64,000 nucleotides of DNA, taken from positions 1 through 64,000 of the forward strand of contig CBFIHS010000002.1 of assembly GCA_965662565.1 (NCBI GenBank). The letters are read 5' to 3'. This document shows, one piece after another, positions 36,156-45,477 of the stretch. The translations under genes and the position numbers were made by a program. The notes below the pieces were generated by a model that worked only from the letters and a program-made list of their open reading frames with translations, did no database searches and was not told the origin of the DNA. This stretch comes from UBA5109 sp965662565. GTDB taxonomy: Bacteria; Pseudomonadota; Gammaproteobacteria; Pseudomonadales; Pseudohongiellaceae. The stretch's first letter is position 1; every line of letters begins with the position of its first letter.

Positions 36156-36755
36156 ATGGATACCAAACCATTCAGTCAGGCTTGCGAAAATAACAAAATG
36201 CCTATCCTTGAAGTAATTTCTTCTTATTTTAAAGCTGGTGATCAAGTCCTAGAAATAGGCAGTGGTACTGCTCAGCATGCCAGTTATTTTTGCCAGAAAA
36301 TGCCTCAAGTATCTTGGATTCCCACTGAAATTCCTGAGAATTTTAAGATTCTCGAATTCTGTTTAGAAGATGAGGATCTTGATAATTTAGCCTCTCCTAT
36401 GGTCTTAGATGTGCGTCAGGAAAGCTGGCCTGCTAATGAGCTAGATGGTCTCTACAGTGCAAATACCTTACATATAATGCCAGAAGCATTTAACGCTGAC
36501 TTTTTTCGCGGAGCGGGTGAAGTATTAAAAAGCGATGCCTTTCTTTGTGTTTATGGGCCATTTAAATATCTCGGTAAATTCACGAGTGAAAGTAATGCTG
36601 GTTTCGATGAATGGTTAAAGGAACGAGATCCGCTTAGCGGTATCCGAGATTTTGAAAAAATAAATCAGCTTGCAGCGGATAGAGGCTTTGCTCTAGTAGA
36701 AGATAGAATCATGCCGGCAAATAATCAGTGCCTAGTCTGGAGAAAACTTTCTTGA
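36156..36755 (+). CDS. DUF938 family SAM-dependent methyltransferase
   Basis: A class I methyltransferase-fold protein of the DUF938 group, whose substrate is unknown. It has 199 residues. The start pattern ACENNKMPILEVIS is the DUF938 signature, and the SAM site is VLEIGSGTAQHASYF with WIPTEIPEN in place of the acidic loop. LDGLYSANTLHIMP is the motif IV region. It lies 19 bp after the coiled-coil gene and 12 bp before a DUF3820 gene, so it is probably co-transcribed. Confidence 0.88.
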   Translation: MDTKPFSQACENNKMPILEVISSYFKAGDQVLEIGSGTAQHASYFCQKMPQVSWIPTEIPENFKILEFCLEDEDLDNLASPMVLDVRQESWPANELDGLYSANTLHIMPEAFNADFFRGAGEVLKSDAFLCVYGPFKYLGKFTSESNAGFDEWLKERDPLSGIRDFEKINQLAADRGFALVEDRIMPANNQCLVWRKLS

Positions 36756-36767
36756 GAGATTATTTGA

Positions 36768-36995
36768 ATGTCTGACAGTAGCCAACTGTCCGGAGCTTTA
36801 CTGTTAAAGCTTGCAAGATATCGTATGCCTTTTGGAAAGTATGCGGATAGCTTGTTAGTAGAAATTCCGGAAGAATACTACCTCTGGTTTGAAAAGAAAG
36901 GCTTTCCTAAAGGAGAATTAGGGCAGATTATGGCGATGATGCTTGAAATAAAAGCCAATGGCCTTGAGTACTTATTTGAGCCTTTAAAAAAATAA
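36768..36995 (+). CDS. DUF3820 family small protein
   Basis: A 75-residue cytoplasmic protein with the family pattern RYRMPFGKYADSLLVEIPEEYYLWF and a C-terminal helix ending EYLFEPLKK. DUF3820 members are often labelled putative quorum-sensing-regulated virulence factor, but a function is not established. It follows the DUF938 methyltransferase by 12 bp. Confidence 0.88.
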   Translation: MSDSSQLSGALLLKLARYRMPFGKYADSLLVEIPEEYYLWFEKKGFPKGELGQIMAMMLEIKANGLEYLFEPLKK

Positions 36996-37035
36996 ATAGC
37001 CAACGAAAAATTCGTACTTGTTGGTATTTAAATCT

Positions 37036-37326
37036 TTATTTATTGAAATCGATAGCACCGACTTTATCCACCAAAGGGTTGTTGAATTGTATAGCTGCAA
37101 CATGCTCTGAATGTTTTTGGTAAGTTCGCAGTGTGTCCTCTGATTCAAAGCGCATGATAAGAATTAAGTCCCAACTGCGTTCTTCATGGAACTCATCCTG
37201 ACCAATTTCTAAATCTAAGATCTCAGGAATCAGCTTTGGTAAAGCCAGCATTTTTTCACAGAATATTTGCACGTGGGATTCTGGGGTCCCAGTTTTGTAC
37301 TTAATGAATACACAGTGCTGCAACAT
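37036..37326 (-). CDS. Dabb-domain (stress-responsive A/B barrel) protein
   Basis: A 96-residue ferredoxin-like dimeric alpha/beta-barrel protein. The pattern MLQHCVFIKYKTGTPE, LEIGQDEFHEERSWDLILIMRFES and YQKHSEHVAAI fits the Dabb family. Members include plant polyketide cyclases and bacterial proteins of unknown role. It lies 12 bp downstream of a flavin monooxygenase on the same strand, which suggests the two act on one aromatic or quinone-like substrate. That link is inference. Confidence 0.85.
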   Translation of the reverse strand: MLQHCVFIKYKTGTPESHVQIFCEKMLALPKLIPEILDLEIGQDEFHEERSWDLILIMRFESEDTLRTYQKHSEHVAAIQFNNPLVDKVGAIDFNK

Positions 37327-37338
37327 TTTTAAAAAATC

Positions 37339-38634
37339 CTATTTACTGTTCTTATTTAAGCTTATTGTTGGCTTAGCAGTGTTAAGTTGATTGATTGCAA
37401 AGCCTGCTGCCGCTTTGTAACGGCTCATCAATTCTTCACGTTCTTTGGCTGGGAATACTTCTTCAATATCATCAAAAACACCTCCGCAACGAGTGTCTAG
37501 TTCGTTAAGGATTACAAAGGGACCTGCGCCTCGATTGCGAAGCACAACTGCAGAAATATCTTCACATAATTGTTGGTTATAAGAATCGAGGGCTTTATGG
37601 GAAATACCATTCTCAATCAAGTTTGCCCCTAGTACACGAGCATCGACAATAGCTTGGCTGGCCCCATTAGAACCGGTGGGGTACATCACATGTGCTGCAT
37701 CGCCCAGCAAGGCTACATTTCCATCGACCCAAGTAGAAATCGGATCACGATCAATCATAGGGTACTCAAAAACTTCCTCAGCGCCACTCAATAAAGCTTG
37801 AATATCAATCCAGTCGTAATCCCAATCATTGAAATGATGGAGGAAATCTTCAGTTTTGACTTGTTTGGTCCAATCTCCATTAGTCCAACCTTCTGAACTA
37901 TCCATGGTGACTTCGGCAATCCAATTTATGGTTGCCAGGCCGGTTTCTGGATCTTCTGGAGATATAGGGTAGAAAACAATTCGATGTTGATGAGTTCCTA
38001 GGCCAACAAAAGAGGCTCCAGTTCTAATAGGTTTGGCTTGTGTCGTGCCGCGCCACATTAGAGCACCACCCCAATGAATAGGCGGTTGTTGAGGATGCAT
38101 TTGTTGGCGAACAGCGGAATGTAAACCGTCAGCCGCCATTAATAATGACCCGGTGAACTCTAGCTGTTTACCATGACTTGTTGTTACTTCTACGATAACG
38201 CCAGTTTCAGTATTATGGTAAGCGTTTACTTTGTGGTCAGTCTTGATCGAATCTGGGCCAAGGCGCTCTATTACTATTCGATATAAGAGCATTTGCAGTT
38301 CGCCGCGATGAACTGAGTATTGTGGCCAATTATAACCAGCGTCTAGACCTCTTGGTTCGGAGTAGACATCTTTGCCATTTAAACCGACTAAAGCCCATTC
38401 TTTGGTTTGTATGCCGATGGCATCAAGCATTTCTTGACCAATGCCTAAGTCGTAGAGTTCACGTACTGCATTGGGTTGCAGATTGATGCCTACACCCATA
38501 GGTTTTAATTCTGGAACAGACTCGAAAACCACACAAGGCACTCCAATCTGGTGAAGGGTCAATGCTAGGCTTAAACCGCCAATTCCCCCTCCAGCAATTA
38601 AAACAGGGGCTTGTGTAGTCTCAGAAGATTTCAT
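37339..38634 (-). CDS. FAD-dependent monooxygenase (PhzS/salicylate hydroxylase-like)
   Basis: A class A flavoprotein hydroxylase of 431 residues. The FAD/NADH dinucleotide fold GGGIGG is at 15-20, followed by E at the end of the second strand (VVFESVPEL). Residues NLQPNAVREL and YSVHRGELQMLLY are typical of PhzS-like enzymes. GDAAH at 311-315 with PTGSNGASQAI binds the FAD phosphate. No membrane or export signal. It leads a two-gene unit with a Dabb protein. The substrate is unknown; an aromatic or heteroaromatic acid is likely. Confidence 0.88.
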   Translation of the reverse strand: MKSSETTQAPVLIAGGGIGGLSLALTLHQIGVPCVVFESVPELKPMGVGINLQPNAVRELYDLGIGQEMLDAIGIQTKEWALVGLNGKDVYSEPRGLDAGYNWPQYSVHRGELQMLLYRIVIERLGPDSIKTDHKVNAYHNTETGVIVEVTTSHGKQLEFTGSLLMAADGLHSAVRQQMHPQQPPIHWGGALMWRGTTQAKPIRTGASFVGLGTHQHRIVFYPISPEDPETGLATINWIAEVTMDSSEGWTNGDWTKQVKTEDFLHHFNDWDYDWIDIQALLSGAEEVFEYPMIDRDPISTWVDGNVALLGDAAHVMYPTGSNGASQAIVDARVLGANLIENGISHKALDSYNQQLCEDISAVVLRNRGAGPFVILNELDTRCGGVFDDIEEVFPAKEREELMSRYKAAAGFAINQLNTAKPTISLNKNSK

Positions 38635-38886
38635 GTTTTTTGAAGTACTAAAGTAATAAAGCGCGCAATTATCCCTGACTAAACAGAGGACTACAATATC
38701 AAAGCTTTAGCTTTGCTTGTGGAGCTTATGAGCTTAAGTATGTGTAAACTAAAAAGCCTTTTTGTTATATAGTGTTATCTGTTAATGAGACATGCAGCAT
38801 GTTTGAAAACCGTTCTCATGCTCAAGAGAAATGTTGCTAAATTTTTTATACAAAGTATTTAAACTAACTTAGGGTCTTCTCTAACT

Positions 38887-39129
38887 ATGAAAATATATGG
38901 TCGAGCTCAGAATAATGAAGAAGAGTTAAATAATCTTGTTGAAGCAAGCTTTGTTGCTGACCCCTCAGCTTTACGTGACTTAGCGTCATTTCTGTATCGC
39001 TGTGCTGATGCAATTGAAGAGGAAGGCGAAGCTTGGGAAAATGAAAATTTTGAAAGCAACGAAGTAAGCTGCCCAGATGTTGTGGTGTTCAATCCTTATG
39101 TGGTTGAGGGCAGCTTAAGTGATGAATAA
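38887..39129 (+). CDS. Small acidic protein, function unknown
   Basis: An 80-residue protein I do not recognise with confidence. The central part (VADPSALRDLASFLYRCADA) predicts a helix and resembles a pattern seen in several small uncharacterised proteins, including some assigned to immunity-like families. The rest is strongly acidic (IEEEGEAWENENFES). It stands alone, with 252 bp upstream shared with the divergent monooxygenase gene. Coding is supported by the length of the open frame and a normal start. Confidence 0.6.
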   Translation: MKIYGRAQNNEEELNNLVEASFVADPSALRDLASFLYRCADAIEEEGEAWENENFESNEVSCPDVVVFNPYVVEGSLSDE

Positions 39130-39214
39130 TTTCGGGCTAGCTAACGATTAAATTAGCTTGGTAGTCCTGTTATCAAGAGGCATTCTTTTGGGATTAGGGT
39201 TTTAGACAAACTTC

Positions 39215-39844
39215 ATGAGTACTCAAACTTTACCGTTACTTTTTAGTTTTAGACGCTGTCCTTACGCTATTCGTGCAAGAATGGCGATTTTTTCTGCTGT
39301 TATAAAAGTTGATATACATGAAGTTTCTTTAAAAAATAAACCTCAAGCAATGCTAGAAGCCTCTAGCAAGGGAACAGTTCCGGTGCTTTGTCTTGAAGAC
39401 AAAGTCATTGATGAAAGTTTGGATATCATGCTGTGGGCGCTTACTATTAACGATCCAGATGCATGGTATTCTTCTTACTCTGAAGCTGAAAAAAATCGGG
39501 GATTCGCTTTAATAGATTTGAATGATAATGGGTTTAAACCTTGCTTGGATAAATACAAATACGCTGACCGTTTTCCAGAATATTCTGCTGAATATTATCG
39601 ACAGCAATGTGATTCTTTTTTAAAGCAATTAAACACTCGGCTCGAAGCCAGCGAATACTTACTTGGTAAAAACCTTAGCTTCGCTGACATCGCCATTTTT
39701 CCATTCGTTAGACAGTTTTCCATGGTCGATAAAGCTTGGTTTGATCAGAGTCAATATAGCTATTTGAGGGGCTGGTTAAATACCTTAATCTCGTCACTAC
39801 TTTTTACACAAGTAATGGCAAAAAAAACCGAACTGGCTAAATAG
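39215..39844 (+). CDS. Glutathione S-transferase family protein
   Basis: A 209-residue two-domain GST. The N-terminal thioredoxin-like domain has FSFRRCPYAIRARMAI, with a cysteine at the position used by omega/beta-type GSTs, and GTVPVLCLEDKVIDESLDIMLWAL, the glutathione site with the cis-proline and ES pair. The all-helical C-terminal domain includes LLGKNLSFADIAIFPFVRQF. The reaction is unknown; the CPYA motif suggests thiol-transfer or reductase chemistry rather than detoxifying conjugation. Monocistronic. Confidence 0.88.
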   Translation: MSTQTLPLLFSFRRCPYAIRARMAIFSAVIKVDIHEVSLKNKPQAMLEASSKGTVPVLCLEDKVIDESLDIMLWALTINDPDAWYSSYSEAEKNRGFALIDLNDNGFKPCLDKYKYADRFPEYSAEYYRQQCDSFLKQLNTRLEASEYLLGKNLSFADIAIFPFVRQFSMVDKAWFDQSQYSYLRGWLNTLISSLLFTQVMAKKTELAK

Positions 39845-39950
39845 TTCGAACACTTAGAAGCTTGTAAATGAGTTTTTAGGTGCTTTTGTAAGCAAAACGT
39901 CCGCGTATTTTTTTAATAATAAAAAGCTGGCTAAATTAAATAATAAAAAT

Positions 39951-40925
39951 ATGAACCAAGATCATTCCTTAACTCTAAAAGAGCACTGGCTTAAGCATCC
40001 TCAGCGCCTTCGGTTTCGAAAGTTTCTTTTCCATGTTCACTTATGGTCGGGTATAAGTTTGGGGCTTTATATTTTTTTTATTAGTTTGACCGGAAGTGTT
40101 TTGGTTTATCGCAATGAACTCTATGTTGCGACTACACCAAATCCAATCATTGCGCCAATTGATTCAGCTCTTGCTTTAAGTGAAGAAGCTTTGCTTGAAG
40201 CTGTATTGCTTGTGCATCCGGGCTATGAGCTCACTCGCACAAGCCGAGCTAGAAATGATGATAGAGCTGTTGAAGTTTGGTTACAAAATGAAGATAAAAC
40301 CCTGCGTCGCTTTTTTGATCCTCGTACAGGTCAAGATATTGGCAGTGCAGAAAGAAAGGCACAAACAATGGTCCTAAAATTAATTGAATTGCATGAAAGT
40401 TTTTTATTGGGGGAAAAGGGCAGAATCGTTAATGGCTTCGGTGCCTTATTTGTTCTTTTAATTGTTTTTACCGGACTCGTAATTTGGTGGCCAGGAATAA
40501 AACGTTGGCGACTTAGCCTCAGATTTCGTCGGGGTATCGGCTGGAAGCGCCAGATTTGGGATATCCATAGTATGGTTGGGATTTGGAGTGCCTTGGCCAT
40601 ACTGGTCTTTGCGCTTAGTGGTGCCTACCTTTGCTTTCCAAATACTTTCCATGATTTTGCTGATCGTATACAGCCTATTACTGACACGAATATTGGTGAA
40701 CGATTTGTTGATAAGGCTCTTTATTGGCTTGCCTTTTTACATTTTGGTCGCATCAACGGAATAGGTATTCTTTGTAGTGGCCCCGGTATCTGTGATCAAT
40801 CTGTTAAGGCTGTTTGGGCCGTTTTTGGCTTAGCGCCTGCAGCGATGTTTTTGACCGGGGCTACAATGTGGTGGAACAGAGTTCTGTCTCATTGGCTGAA
40901 ACCGAGAGTTAAATCAGAACACTGA
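39951..40925 (+). CDS. PepSY-domain inner-membrane protein
   Basis: A 324-residue protein of the PepSY-associated transmembrane family, often tied to siderophore or iron reduction and copper uptake. The first span carries HVHLWSGISLGLYIFFISLTGSVLVYRNEL. A periplasmic PepSY region follows (about 55-130), then LIELHESFLLGEKGR, a second span, WDIHSMVGIW with a third, and a fourth near the end. The paired His residues in spans could bind heme. No receptor or siderophore gene lies nearby, so the role is open. Confidence 0.88.
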   Translation: MNQDHSLTLKEHWLKHPQRLRFRKFLFHVHLWSGISLGLYIFFISLTGSVLVYRNELYVATTPNPIIAPIDSALALSEEALLEAVLLVHPGYELTRTSRARNDDRAVEVWLQNEDKTLRRFFDPRTGQDIGSAERKAQTMVLKLIELHESFLLGEKGRIVNGFGALFVLLIVFTGLVIWWPGIKRWRLSLRFRRGIGWKRQIWDIHSMVGIWSALAILVFALSGAYLCFPNTFHDFADRIQPITDTNIGERFVDKALYWLAFLHFGRINGIGILCSGPGICDQSVKAVWAVFGLAPAAMFLTGATMWWNRVLSHWLKPRVKSEH

Positions 40926-41063
40926 TTACTCATTTTGGCTTCATTCATATGGAAATTATTACCGAGTTTTTAGCTTTTTATTGGTCTTTGGGATATTCGT
41001 CATACTTCAGATAGACTACTGATAAATAATAATATTTTCAGAATTATTCTCTAAGGGGGAGAA

Positions 41064-42125
41064 ATGAAATCATCTATAGCTCTAGTTTTTTTATTGATAT
41101 GTGCAATAAGCAATGCTCAAACTAACATCCCAGAAATACCGTTTGAGTCAATACCTAATTTTTTAAGAACAACTCCAGACAGAAATTTTGGTGAGATTTT
41201 AGGCGTAGCAATTAATTCACGTGGACATATTGTGGTTTTGAACCACCCCGGTAGTGCCAACTTTGGGCCAATTTGGTCTAACACTTCTACAGAGTTACTT
41301 GAGTATGATGCTAGCGGTAACTTCTTGCGTGAGATTGGCAAGGGGGTCTATGGCCTAGCTTATGCGCATCAGGTTGTGTTCGACGAAGACGATAATTTAT
41401 GGGTGGTCGACAAAGCAGCTAATACTGTAATTAAATTTGATCCAGAAGGTTTTGTCGTGATGAATCTTGGGAGAAGGGAGGAAGGCTATCATGGTGATGT
41501 CGTGTTACCCGAACCTTCAGAAGCAGTAGTCACTCTCGGTGGGCGCTTTGGTGGACCAACCGCTGTTGACTGGGATAAAGAGGGTAATATCTATGTTAGT
41601 GATGGTTATGTGAATTCACGTGTAGCCAAGTTCGATCAGCATGGCAATTTCCTTAAAGACTGGGGCTCTTTTGGCTCTGAGCCAGGACAGTTCAATTTGC
41701 CGCATGCATTGCTTATAGATAATGAAGATAATATTTTCGTAGCTGACCGTGATAATGCTCGAATTCAGGTTTTTGATACTGATGGTAATCTTAAAAACAT
41801 CATTACTCTGGATGTTCCTTACCCAGCTGATTATCAGCCGTTGTGGACAGCAATTGATGCCAATGTTAAATCCTCTTTAAGTCTTCAACCTTGGGCGATG
41901 TGTATTACTGAAACTTTTCCTCAGTATATCTTTGTTGCTGATCCCGAGCCTGGCCGTATTTATAAGATGACAACTGATGGCACTATCGTAGGTTGGTTTG
42001 GAAGTGCAGGACGACAATTAGGCCAATTCAACTGGGTGCATGGCATGGCATGTCCAACAGAGGATGAGCTCATAGTTGCTGATATGAATAATTGGAGGGT
42101 TCAGAAACTTATTTTGGGGGAATAA
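41064..42125 (+). CDS. Secreted NHL-repeat beta-propeller protein
   Basis: A 353-residue exported protein with a signal peptide (residues 1 to about 18, ending ISNAQ). Repeated NHL units are clear: GPTAVDWDKEGNIYVSDGY, NLPHALLIDNEDNIFVADRD, and GQFNWVHGMACPTEDELIVAD, each followed by a KF or QVF strand. The arrangement resembles the peptidyl-alpha-hydroxyglycine alpha-amidating lyase-like group of bacterial NHL proteins. Ligand and catalysis are unknown. An AAGGGGGAG ribosome site precedes the ATG. The gene converges on tRNA-Leu. Confidence 0.82.
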   Translation: MKSSIALVFLLICAISNAQTNIPEIPFESIPNFLRTTPDRNFGEILGVAINSRGHIVVLNHPGSANFGPIWSNTSTELLEYDASGNFLREIGKGVYGLAYAHQVVFDEDDNLWVVDKAANTVIKFDPEGFVVMNLGRREEGYHGDVVLPEPSEAVVTLGGRFGGPTAVDWDKEGNIYVSDGYVNSRVAKFDQHGNFLKDWGSFGSEPGQFNLPHALLIDNEDNIFVADRDNARIQVFDTDGNLKNIITLDVPYPADYQPLWTAIDANVKSSLSLQPWAMCITETFPQYIFVADPEPGRIYKMTTDGTIVGWFGSAGRQLGQFNWVHGMACPTEDELIVADMNNWRVQKLILGE

Positions 42126-42151
42126 AGAATCTAAGATAAGACAAAAAGTAA

Positions 42152-42236
42152 TGGTGCGGACGGAGAGACTTGAACTCTCACACCTTTCGATACTAGAACC
42201 TAAATCTAGCGCGTCTACCAATTCCGCCACGTCCGC
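42152..42236 (-). tRNA. tRNA-Leu (anticodon UAG)
   Basis: The minus strand folds as a class II tRNA with acceptor GCGGACG/CGTCCGC, D-arm with GGCGGAATTGGTAGAC, anticodon stem CTAGA/TCTAG around TTTAGGT (anticodon TAG, reading CUN), a variable arm, and a T-arm with GTTCAAGTC. The CCA end is encoded. It lies between the convergent NHL-repeat gene and the ybbP-like permease gene. Confidence 0.96.
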
Positions 42237-42257
42237 ACAGGCCGCGTATTATACCTG

Positions 42258-44804
42258 TTAATCCGCTCGTAGCAATTGTAAAGGCTTCTGTTTTAGCACA
42301 GAAATTGTTGCAACCAGTGCTGTAACGACACTTAAAGCCGAAATTGCAACAATACTGAAGGCACTAAGGCCCCAAGATAGGCGCCAAATGCTGTCAAAAA
42401 CGAAGTAGGAAATACCAAAAGACATCAATAAACTCATGGCTACACCGGTGAAAGCAGCGAAAAAACCCAAAATGCCGAACTCAATCTGGATGATACTGCG
42501 AACATCGGCAAAATTAGCCCCCAGGATTTTTAATAGATTTATTTCCCAGAATCTGGATTTGACCTCATAACGAGCAATTGAAAACAAGACCACTAATCCA
42601 GCAAAGATAGACAAATAAGCCATAACCTTAATAGCCCAGCTAATTTGATCGGTTATATCTAGAATGCGAGCGACAATCTGGCCAACGTTTATTATCGAAA
42701 TATTGGGTAGAGCATTAACCACAGCATTTTGAATGCCTAACTGCTCTTCGTCTGGAACACTGCTGACTGCAGCAATAAAGGTTTTGGGAGCCGGATCCAG
42801 AACTCCAGGCTGAAAAGAGATAAAGAAGTTAGGCTGGAAACTGTTCCAGTCTATTGAACGCAAATTAATGACCTTGCCAGTAATAGGAACGCTTTGGACA
42901 TCAAAAGTAATAGTGTCGCCAATTCTAATTCCCATACGGTCGGCATACTCTTCTTCCAAAGAAATTGCGGGAAGCTCATCGGAATTAAAATCCCAAGGCC
43001 CATTCCACATTTCGCCAGCAACAAGTTCTTCAGAGGTTTTTAACTCATCTTGGTAAGACAAGTTAACCATACGTCGCATCTGCATTTGTTCATCAGGGGT
43101 CTCTTCGAAACTTTCTACCGAGCCAGTATTTATAGATTCAATCCGAGCTCTTACTTGTGGTGATACAAAGGAAAGGCTGTGTCCATAATTTGCAAGAATG
43201 TCTTCAAGAGGTGTTAACTGATCCGGTTGTATGTCGAACATAAAGAAATCAGGCACAGATAAATCATCTGGTTGTGAGATTTCTTCTTGTAAGCCTTTCT
43301 CGATTTGTGGGATCAGATTGATTAATAATGAACCGAGGCCTATCGCGAGAAAACAGGAGATTGCGCCAAGTCGATTACGGCTCAAATTGCGTAGTGCCAA
43401 CTTACGAGTCACGGAAGAGTTATTCGAAAAATTTCCGCAATGCTTAAGAATGACCCAAGCAATGGCGCCTAGAATAAAAATAGCCGTAAGAAAAGATCCA
43501 ATAAAAATACTGCCAATCATAAGTGAGCTGGACTGCCAGATTGCCAAGAACCAGAACACAATTAAAATTGGTGCATAACTCATTATGTGTCGCTGCCAGT
43601 GTGAAATAGTTTTGTTAGGCTGTACTTTTTCATGAAAGAGGGCAATCGGATGCAAGTCATAAATTTTTGACAAGATGGGCAAGCAGCAAATGACACTGCC
43701 TAAAGTACCTAAGAATAAAGCCAGAATAACCGAAGAAATTTCCATTTCATTTTGAAAGCCTCGCGGGAGAAAACTTTCAAATAACTGTGGCAAAACTGGC
43801 AAGGCTATGTAACCAATAATGCTGGCAATAATTGCGCTGAAAGCTCCGAGTGCCACAATTTGAATTAAGGTCATTAGATAGGCCTGTTTTGGTGTGCCAC
43901 CGAGAGACATTAAGATAGCCATATCTTTAAAACGACTAGTAAAGAAAGAGCGGAATAAATAAGCGGCGCCAACTCCTGCTAAAAATAGAGCGATTAAGGC
44001 AATTAAACCAAGGTAGTCATTCATGTAGCCGAGGATACGTCCAAGGTCTTCGCTTTGTTCTTGATGGGTTGTCATGCTCATGCGTCGAGTGTCACCAAAG
44101 AGCTCCATTTCAGCGTCATTGAATTCCTCTTCCCAGGTACTCATATCGACGTCTTCATTGAATTTGTAGAAGCGGGAATAGTTAATGCGACTGCCAAGCT
44201 GAATTAAGCCAGTGCTTTCAATTTGTTCTAAGCCCATATAAATAGCAGGGAAGTTAGACATAACTGAAATTGAGCTGCTCGGATCTGTGGTAATAATGTC
44301 TGAGATGGTGAAAGTTTTATCACCTATTTTCAGAGAATCGCCGATATTTATATTCAGGCTTAGTATTAGATCTTGAACTACCCATATTGAATCATTGTTT
44401 AAAAGCTTTTGTCTGCTTTCACTATTTAGCAGACCATTCTCTTGCAATATGAACTCGCCATATTGAGGATAATTCTCATCAATGCCTATGAGTTGGCTCA
44501 TGCGAGAAGCACCAGGTCCAGCTACCATGGAGAGAAATGAAATTTGATCCGAATATTCGTATTCAGTATTGAAAATATTGTCAGCGAGAGAAAATTCAGT
44601 ATCCGTTAGCGGCTGGTTCGATGAGATCTGTGCATCAGCTGTTAGGATAGCTCTGGAATTATTATTGAGGTGATCATCGATCGAATTTTTAAACGAATCT
44701 AAAGCAATAAAACCAATCAGACCGATCGACAGGTTTAAAATAAAAAATAAACTAAAACGGAAATTATTTGTAATTTCCTTGTAAGCGAGCTTTAGCCACA
44801 ACAT
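42258..44804 (-). CDS. ybbP: YbbP-like ABC transporter permease (FtsX/MacB type)
   Basis: An 848-residue inner-membrane permease of the type VII (LolCE/MacB-like) ABC superfamily. It has the YbbP layout: one N-terminal span, a large periplasmic domain (about 45-265), three spans, an extra central membrane region, a second periplasmic domain (about 500-700) and three terminal spans with two FtsX domains. It overlaps its ATPase gene as TAATG. With ybbA and tesA it forms a conserved cluster. Substrate unknown; lipids or lipoproteins are possible for this superfamily. Confidence 0.92.
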   Translation of the reverse strand: MLWLKLAYKEITNNFRFSLFFILNLSIGLIGFIALDSFKNSIDDHLNNNSRAILTADAQISSNQPLTDTEFSLADNIFNTEYEYSDQISFLSMVAGPGASRMSQLIGIDENYPQYGEFILQENGLLNSESRQKLLNNDSIWVVQDLILSLNINIGDSLKIGDKTFTISDIITTDPSSSISVMSNFPAIYMGLEQIESTGLIQLGSRINYSRFYKFNEDVDMSTWEEEFNDAEMELFGDTRRMSMTTHQEQSEDLGRILGYMNDYLGLIALIALFLAGVGAAYLFRSFFTSRFKDMAILMSLGGTPKQAYLMTLIQIVALGAFSAIIASIIGYIALPVLPQLFESFLPRGFQNEMEISSVILALFLGTLGSVICCLPILSKIYDLHPIALFHEKVQPNKTISHWQRHIMSYAPILIVFWFLAIWQSSSLMIGSIFIGSFLTAIFILGAIAWVILKHCGNFSNNSSVTRKLALRNLSRNRLGAISCFLAIGLGSLLINLIPQIEKGLQEEISQPDDLSVPDFFMFDIQPDQLTPLEDILANYGHSLSFVSPQVRARIESINTGSVESFEETPDEQMQMRRMVNLSYQDELKTSEELVAGEMWNGPWDFNSDELPAISLEEEYADRMGIRIGDTITFDVQSVPITGKVINLRSIDWNSFQPNFFISFQPGVLDPAPKTFIAAVSSVPDEEQLGIQNAVVNALPNISIINVGQIVARILDITDQISWAIKVMAYLSIFAGLVVLFSIARYEVKSRFWEINLLKILGANFADVRSIIQIEFGILGFFAAFTGVAMSLLMSFGISYFVFDSIWRLSWGLSAFSIVAISALSVVTALVATISVLKQKPLQLLRAD

Positions 44805-45469
44805 TAGATGAACTTGCCTCCTTGCAGGCGAAGTTGACGGCTACAACGTAGAGCTAACTCCTCATTATGGGTGACGAACAATAGAGTCATGTTGTGTTGT
44901 TTTACAAGATCAAAAATCATGTCACTGATGTGTTCGCCTGTAGCATTATCTAAATTCCCGGTAGGCTCATCAGCAAGGAGTATGCTGGGCCTGACAACCA
45001 TGGCGCGAGCGATAGCGACCCGTTGGCATTCCCCTCCACTTAGTTGGTGTGGGAAGTGATCCATACGATGAGCTAATCCAACCTGTTCTAAAGCTTCTTT
45101 GGCTTTTGTTGTTGCATCTTTATCTTTAAATAAATCCAGTGGCAAAGAAACGTTTTCGACGGCTGTAAGATGAGACATTAAATGAAATTGTTGAAAAATT
45201 ATGCCAATGTTGAGGGCACGAAATTTCGCTAGCTCCTCTTCACTTAGTTCTTGCATATTCTTTTCATTCAAAATAATTTCGCCAGTACTCGGGCTATCTA
45301 ATCCAGCTAATAGAGTTAGAAGCGTGGATTTACCACTGCCCGATTGCCCTAAGATTGCGACTGTTTCGCCTGCTTCCATTCCCATATTTAAATTCTTAAG
45401 AACTTCTATAGGAGTTTGGCCAGCAGCGGTTTGAAAGTTTTTACACAGGTTTTTTACTTCAAGAATCAT
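44804..45469 (-). CDS. ybbA: YbbA-like ABC transporter ATPase
   Basis: A 221-residue nucleotide-binding subunit of the LolD/MacB type. It has Walker A GQSGSGKST near residue 39, the Q-loop FQQFHLM, signature LSGGECQRVAIARAM, Walker B ILLADEPTGNLD and the switch histidine in LFVTHNEEL. It energises the YbbP permease encoded next to it, and lies 8 bp downstream of the tesA gene. Confidence 0.94.
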   Translation of the reverse strand: MILEVKNLCKNFQTAAGQTPIEVLKNLNMGMEAGETVAILGQSGSGKSTLLTLLAGLDSPSTGEIILNEKNMQELSEEELAKFRALNIGIIFQQFHLMSHLTAVENVSLPLDLFKDKDATTKAKEALEQVGLAHRMDHFPHQLSGGECQRVAIARAMVVRPSILLADEPTGNLDNATGEHISDMIFDLVKQHNMTLLFVTHNEELALRCSRQLRLQGGKFI

Positions 45470-45477
45470 AAATTGTC

